A stretch of 64,000 nucleotides of DNA, taken from Streptomyces actinomycinicus. Lineage in GTDB: Bacteria > Actinomycetota > Actinomycetes > Streptomycetales > Streptomycetaceae. Positions 60,509-64,000 of this stretch are shown piece by piece. The stretch is from assembly GCF_016741775.1 (NCBI RefSeq), contig NZ_JAERRK010000005.1, positions 310,001 through 374,000 of the forward strand, in the 5' to 3' direction. The notes beneath the pieces were generated by a model. The model did not search any database. It was not told the DNA's origin and saw only the letters and a program-made list of their open reading frames with translations. Within the stretch, counting starts at the first letter, position 1. Every line of letters begins with the position of its first letter. The position numbers were made by a program, and so were the translations under genes.

Positions 60509-61576
60509 TCAGTCCCTGCGCGCCACCAAGCGGTACGCGTTGGACACGCCCAGGCGGTGGGAGAGCGGGCGTACGGCGAAACGGTCCAGGGCGGTGGCGG
60601 CGAGGAGTGCGGGGACGCCCGACAGCAGGAGTGCCGTGCGCAGGGCGCGCCGCAGGGGTCCCGGTGGTCCGGGGAACCAGGGCGCGTCCTCGCGCGGGGC
60701 CGCGTGGTCGAGGGCCAGCCAGACGGCGGCGAGCAGGTCGACCGGGTCGTGCGCCTCGGCGTGCTGTTCCGCCACCACCGTGAACCCCAGCTCGCCGAGG
60801 CGGCGGCGCAGATTGGCGACCGGCATGAAGTGCAGGTGCTGCGGCTGGAGCCAGGGCAGCCACCAGCGGCCGAGGAGCCGGGCATAGCGGCTCTCGGGGT
60901 CCGGGACCTCGATCAGGAGGTGGCCGCCCGGACGTACGGCGCCGTGGGCGGCGCGCAGTTCACGGTCGGGATCGGTGCTGTGCTCCAGGTAGTGGAACAT
61001 GCTCACCACGTCGTAGCGGGCGGCGAGTTTGGGGGCCAGGTCGGGGAAGGCGCCGCGGTGGGCGTGGGCCACGCGGCCCGCGCGGGCGGCGAGTTCGACG
61101 CCGTCGGTGAAGTCGAGTCCGTCGAAGGACGTGTCCGGCAGGACGGTACGCGCGGTCTCGCAGAAGTGACCGTGGCCGGTGCCGACGTCCAGCCAGGTCT
61201 TCGGCGCCGGATCGTGCGGCAGCATCGCCTCGGCACGGCCCCGGTACATCGCGGTGCGCCCGCCGAAGGTGCCGCTCATCCGCTGCTCGCCGAGACCGTC
61301 GTAGAAGTCCCGGTAGTAGAACTCCAGTCCCTCCGGCGTCAGCGGGGGGTTCTGGAAGACGTGGCCGCAGTCGGTACAGCGGTCGAGCGTGAACCGGCCG
61401 GGCTTGTGCTGGAGCAGGTCGCCGGTGTGCAGCCGGGGCGTGAGCCGGGCGGACGCGCACCAGGGGCAGGTGGTGCGCCCCGGCGCGAAGAAGCGGTCGG
61501 TGCCGGCCGCCAGGTCGGCCCGGTAGGCGGGGCGCAGGGCGGCGATACGGGCTGTCCTGTCACGGGCGTCGCTCAT
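60509..61576 (-). CDS. SAM-dependent methyltransferase with zinc-ribbon N terminus
   Basis: A 355-residue class I methyltransferase, last gene of the ACP operon. An N-terminal zinc ribbon (CPWC near 37 and CTDC near 67) is followed by the SAM fold: WLDVGTGHGHFCE as motif I, LDFTDG, and RPGGHLLIEVPDP. The Cys ribbon occurs in C-methyltransferases of sugar biosynthesis (as in TylC3) and in other natural-product enzymes. ATG overlaps the glycosyltransferase stop as ATGA. The acceptor could be the sugar or the ACP-derived chain. Confidence 0.87.
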   Translation of the reverse strand: MSDARDRTARIAALRPAYRADLAAGTDRFFAPGRTTCPWCASARLTPRLHTGDLLQHKPGRFTLDRCTDCGHVFQNPPLTPEGLEFYYRDFYDGLGEQRMSGTFGGRTAMYRGRAEAMLPHDPAPKTWLDVGTGHGHFCETARTVLPDTSFDGLDFTDGVELAARAGRVAHAHRGAFPDLAPKLAARYDVVSMFHYLEHSTDPDRELRAAHGAVRPGGHLLIEVPDPESRYARLLGRWWLPWLQPQHLHFMPVANLRRRLGELGFTVVAEQHAEAHDPVDLLAAVWLALDHAAPREDAPWFPGPPGPLRRALRTALLLSGVPALLAATALDRFAVRPLSHRLGVSNAYRLVARRD

Positions 61577-62754
61577 CGGCTCTCCGCTGCCATTCGTTCG
61601 AGGTGGGCCGCCGCGGTCCGTGCGCCGCCCGCCGCGCGGAACGCGGTGCGCACCCGGGCGGCGGCGGCCCGGTGGGCGGAGTCGTGCAGGACGGTGTCGA
61701 GGGCCTCGCCGAGCCGGGCCGCGGTGCTGCGGCCGAACCTGACCCGGACCCCGGCGCCGGAGTCCACGACCTGTCCCGCCACCACCGGCTGGTCGTCCCG
61801 GATCGGGGCCACGACGAGCGGCACGCCGTGCCACAGGGCCTCGCACACGGTGTTGTGGCCGGCATGGCAGACGACGGCGTCCATGCGGGCCAGCAACGGG
61901 AGTTGGGGCACGGACGGCAGTATCAGCACGTCCTTGTCGCCGGCCGTGGCGCGGAGCGTGCCGCCCGGGTCGGCGATCACGGCCTGCACCCGGTCGGCGC
62001 GTTCCCGCAGCGCGCCGAGGCACTCGGCGAGGAACCGGCCGCCGGCGTCGGCGTTGGCCGTGCCGAGGGTCACCAGGACCTTGGCACGGCCCCGGTCGAG
62101 CCATTCCCACGGGAAGCCGGGCGCGGCCGGCCGGCCGGTGAGCGAAGGCCCCACGTAGTGGACGTGCGGCGCCAACGGCGCTTGCGGGCCGATGAGTTCG
62201 GGGGTGCTGAACACGAGCAGCAGGTGGGGTGAGTAGCGCGGGTCGGCGGTGCCGGACGGGTCGCCGATGCGGGCACGCAGCCCGGCCAGGCGCTCCCGGA
62301 TCCAGTCGGCGACCTTGGGCAGGCCGTCGTAGGCGCCGCTGAACTCGGCGGAGGTCGTCGCCGAGGTGGCCCAGGGCAGCCCGAGGCGCTCGGCGACCAG
62401 GGCGCCGGCGAAGGCCTGCTGGTCGGCGACGACCACGTCGGGGCGGACCTCGGCGACGGCCGCGCCGACTCCGGGCGCCATCGCGTCGGCGAGCGGCAGC
62501 AGGTACCACTCCCACAGGAACCGCAGCGCCTCCGCTCCCCGCAGGTCCGGCGGCCGTACGGCGCCCCCGGCGCCCGGCACCGGTCCCGCGCACCCGGTCA
62601 CCACCGCGTCCGGGCCGGCGAGCCGCCGTACCAGCGCCGGGTCGGCGCAGACCCAGGCCACGCGGTGGCCGCGCGCGGAGAGCCGGGCGGCGACGCCCAC
62701 GGCCGGGTTGATGTGCCCGGTCAGTGGCGGCACGACGAAGAGGAAACCGCTCAC
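61573..62754 (-). CDS. UGT/MGT-like glycosyltransferase
   Basis: A 393-residue GT1 (GT-B fold) glycosyltransferase. N-terminal FVVPPLTGHINPAVGVAARL binds the acceptor; C-terminal CHAGHNTVCEALWHGVPLVV and APIRDDQPVVAGQV bind the nucleotide sugar. Relatives glycosylate macrolides or other lipophilic small molecules. GTG 62754 overlaps the hydrolase stop (GTGA). The sugar donor is unknown, with no sugar biosynthesis gene in the window. Confidence 0.9.
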   Translation of the reverse strand: MSGFLFVVPPLTGHINPAVGVAARLSARGHRVAWVCADPALVRRLAGPDAVVTGCAGPVPGAGGAVRPPDLRGAEALRFLWEWYLLPLADAMAPGVGAAVAEVRPDVVVADQQAFAGALVAERLGLPWATSATTSAEFSGAYDGLPKVADWIRERLAGLRARIGDPSGTADPRYSPHLLLVFSTPELIGPQAPLAPHVHYVGPSLTGRPAAPGFPWEWLDRGRAKVLVTLGTANADAGGRFLAECLGALRERADRVQAVIADPGGTLRATAGDKDVLILPSVPQLPLLARMDAVVCHAGHNTVCEALWHGVPLVVAPIRDDQPVVAGQVVDSGAGVRVRFGRSTAARLGEALDTVLHDSAHRAAAARVRTAFRAAGGARTAAAHLERMAAESR

Positions 62755-63554
62755 CGGACACCCGCCTCCGCGGGCGCGACGCCGGCCACCAGGTCCAGGA
62801 TGTGCCCGCCGACGGTGCCCGGCGCCTCGACCAGGACCGAGTGTTCGTGTCCCGGCAGGACGACCGCGCGGAAGTCCGGCAGCAGCCGCCGCTGCACCGG
62901 CACCAGGTCCGCCAGGTCCGAGTCCCCGCCGTACACGCCGAGGACCGGGCACCGTACGGCGCTGATCTGGGCCTCGGTGAGGACCCGGCTGGCGGGGATG
63001 TCCCGGCCGAGGGTGGTCTCGCGGGCGAGGCGTGCGGCGCCCTTGGCGAGGCGGGCGGTGTTGTGGCCTCGGTGTGCGGTGATCCAGGCGATCGCGTCCG
63101 GTTCGTTGTGGGCGAGTTCGGCCGTCACCCGGCGCAGGATGCCGCCGAGTTTGGTGGCCCAGGCGGCCGTCGCCGGCTCGGACTCGATGAGGCTCAGGCT
63201 GGCCACGCGGCCGGGATGGCGGGCCGCGTAACCGAAGGCGATGGTGCCGCCGTAGGAGTTTCCGACGAGGTGCACGGGCCCGGTGACGGCGAGCCGGCCC
63301 AGGAGCGCCTCCAGGTCCGCGAGGTTGTGGTCGAGGGTGTAGCCGTGCGGCGGGCGCTCGCTGCGGCCGTGGCCGCGCAGGTCGTACATGACGACGTCGA
63401 GTCCGGCCGCCGCGAACGCGGGGGCGACGGTGAAGTAGTAGCTGGCGAGGCTGTCCGTGAGCAGTCCGTGCACCAGCACGATGGTGCCGCGGCCGGCGAC
63501 CGGGCCGGTGCGCTGGACGTGCAGCCGGATGCCGCCGGCGTCGACCATGGCCAT
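62751..63554 (-). CDS. Alpha/beta hydrolase of the ACP operon
   Basis: A 267-residue alpha/beta hydrolase. LVHGLLTD is the oxyanion loop, S100 in VGNSYGG the nucleophile, and VLPGHEHSVLVE carries the catalytic His. As it follows an acyl carrier protein by 3 bases, it may release or transfer a thioester-bound chain like a type II thioesterase; this is inferred from context. A start two codons in (ATG 63548) is also possible. Confidence 0.88.
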   Translation of the reverse strand: MAMVDAGGIRLHVQRTGPVAGRGTIVLVHGLLTDSLASYYFTVAPAFAAAGLDVVMYDLRGHGRSERPPHGYTLDHNLADLEALLGRLAVTGPVHLVGNSYGGTIAFGYAARHPGRVASLSLIESEPATAAWATKLGGILRRVTAELAHNEPDAIAWITAHRGHNTARLAKGAARLARETTLGRDIPASRVLTEAQISAVRCPVLGVYGGDSDLADLVPVQRRLLPDFRAVVLPGHEHSVLVEAPGTVGGHILDLVAGVAPAEAGVR

Positions 63555-63557
63555 CGC

Positions 63558-63878
63558 TCAGCCCGCCTGCGTCGTCTTCAGGCTCCACACGACGTACTCC
63601 ACGAGCCGGCCGACGGTCAGTTCGATGATCTCGTCGAACTCCATGCCGGCCAGGAACTCGGCGAGGTTGACCCGCTGCCCGTACCGCTCCTCCAGCAGAC
63701 CCGCCAGGGTGACGAGGTCGATGCTCTCCAGCTCCAGGTCGCGGTTGAAGGTGGTGGACATGCCGATCACCACGTCGTCGTCGCCGTACTCCGCGAGGAC
63801 CGTGCGGAGCATGCCGGCGACGTCGGCGAGCACGGTGTCGGCGGTGGGCTGCGCCGGGGCCGGCTGGGTGGGGTTCAT
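63558..63878 (-). CDS. Acyl carrier protein
   Basis: A 106-residue PP-binding protein, first gene of the leftward operon. The phosphopantetheine serine is S52 in LELESIDLV, a variant of DSL. A 16-residue Pro/Ala/Thr-rich lead precedes the four-helix core. It differs from fatty-acid ACP, so it belongs to a specialised pathway. The hydrolase follows 3 bases after its stop. No ketosynthase, acyltransferase or adenylation gene is in view; partners may lie to the right of the window. Confidence 0.9.
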   Translation of the reverse strand: MNPTQPAPAQPTADTVLADVAGMLRTVLAEYGDDDVVIGMSTTFNRDLELESIDLVTLAGLLEERYGQRVNLAEFLAGMEFDEIIELTVGRLVEYVVWSLKTTQAG

Positions 63879-63921
63879 GGGGCGTACTCCTCGGCTGCTG
63901 CGTCGGCTGCGTGACCGGGCA

Positions 63922-64000
63922 CTCGACCGACTGCTCGGTCTACGGCCGGCTCGACCGCTCGGTCTGCGGCCGGTTCGACTGCTCGGTCTGCGGTTTGCTC
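63922..64000. repeat. 25-bp tandem repeats upstream of the ACP gene
   Basis: Three imperfect units (CTCGACCG, then CTCGGTCTRCGGCCGG) of 24-28 bases run to the window edge. They fill the promoter side of the ACP operon and hide any clear -10. Confidence 0.7.

Noticed and set aside
59018..62158. Very long plus-strand frame across the UPF0104 gene and the ACP operon
   Set aside because: Crosses three real genes on both strands, with Arg/Gly/Ala shadow composition.

Overview
The window is high-GC (about 72%) chromosomal DNA from a Streptomyces-type actinomycete. GC-rich third codon positions, GTG/TTG starts, many 4-base stop/start overlaps and families such as DUF5753/DUF397 regulators, an ECF41 sigma factor, actinobacterial HelD and CYP-type P450 all point that way. 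There is no rRNA, tRNA, prophage, insertion sequence or CRISPR array. It reads as core or near-core chromosome broken by short tandem-repeat intergenic spacers.

Left part (1-9.3 kb): a cell-wall hydrolase behind a ydaO-type c-di-AMP riboswitch; an ATPase / XRE / DUF397 regulatory trio; a complete biotin module (bioF divergent from bioB-bioA-bioD, with an unusual Cys-repeat tail on BioB); a methyltransferase; and an RHH antitoxin / Doc-like toxin pair. From 9.5 to 25.6 kb: a MacB-like ABC exporter, a pair of CNNM/HlyC-type membrane proteins, an SGNH hydrolase, purB with a coupled uracil-DNA glycosylase, an ABC transporter divergent from a NarL-type two-component system, a ROK repressor and a GntR/UTRA regulator.

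Middle (25.8-43.1 kb): ECF41 sigma factor divergent from an F420H2:NADP-oxidoreductase-like gene, an alpha/beta hydrolase, a Tat-exported PhoD phosphatase, HelD, a membrane-ACT-GNAT fusion protein, a Cys/Met-type PLP lyase divergent from an Lrp regulator, a DUF885 peptidase-like protein, a membrane protein, a three-gene class I cytochrome P450 system (ferredoxin, reductase, P450), a rhodanese and a second Lrp regulator. Right part (43-64 kb): sbcDC, a YigZ protein, a SixA phosphatase coupled to a degenerate cysteinyl-tRNA-synthetase-like protein, an APC permease, a PHBH-like monooxygenase, an ArsR / CDF metal-efflux pair, YbaK deacylase, XRE-cupin regulator, acetyltransferase, gamma-carbonic anhydrase, DedA, a UPF0104/LPG-synthase-TM protein, and finally a tightly coupled four-gene leftward operon: acyl carrier protein, alpha/beta hydrolase, glycosyltransferase, methyltransferase.

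The least explained items are that terminal ACP/hydrolase/glycosyltransferase/methyltransferase operon, the catalytically stripped CysRS-like protein coupled to SixA, and the Gly-Cys-Gly-Ser repeat tail of BioB. Intergenic spacers repeatedly hold short tandem arrays, and in two places an array is continuous with a functional element (a toxin gene 3' end and a terminator arm).
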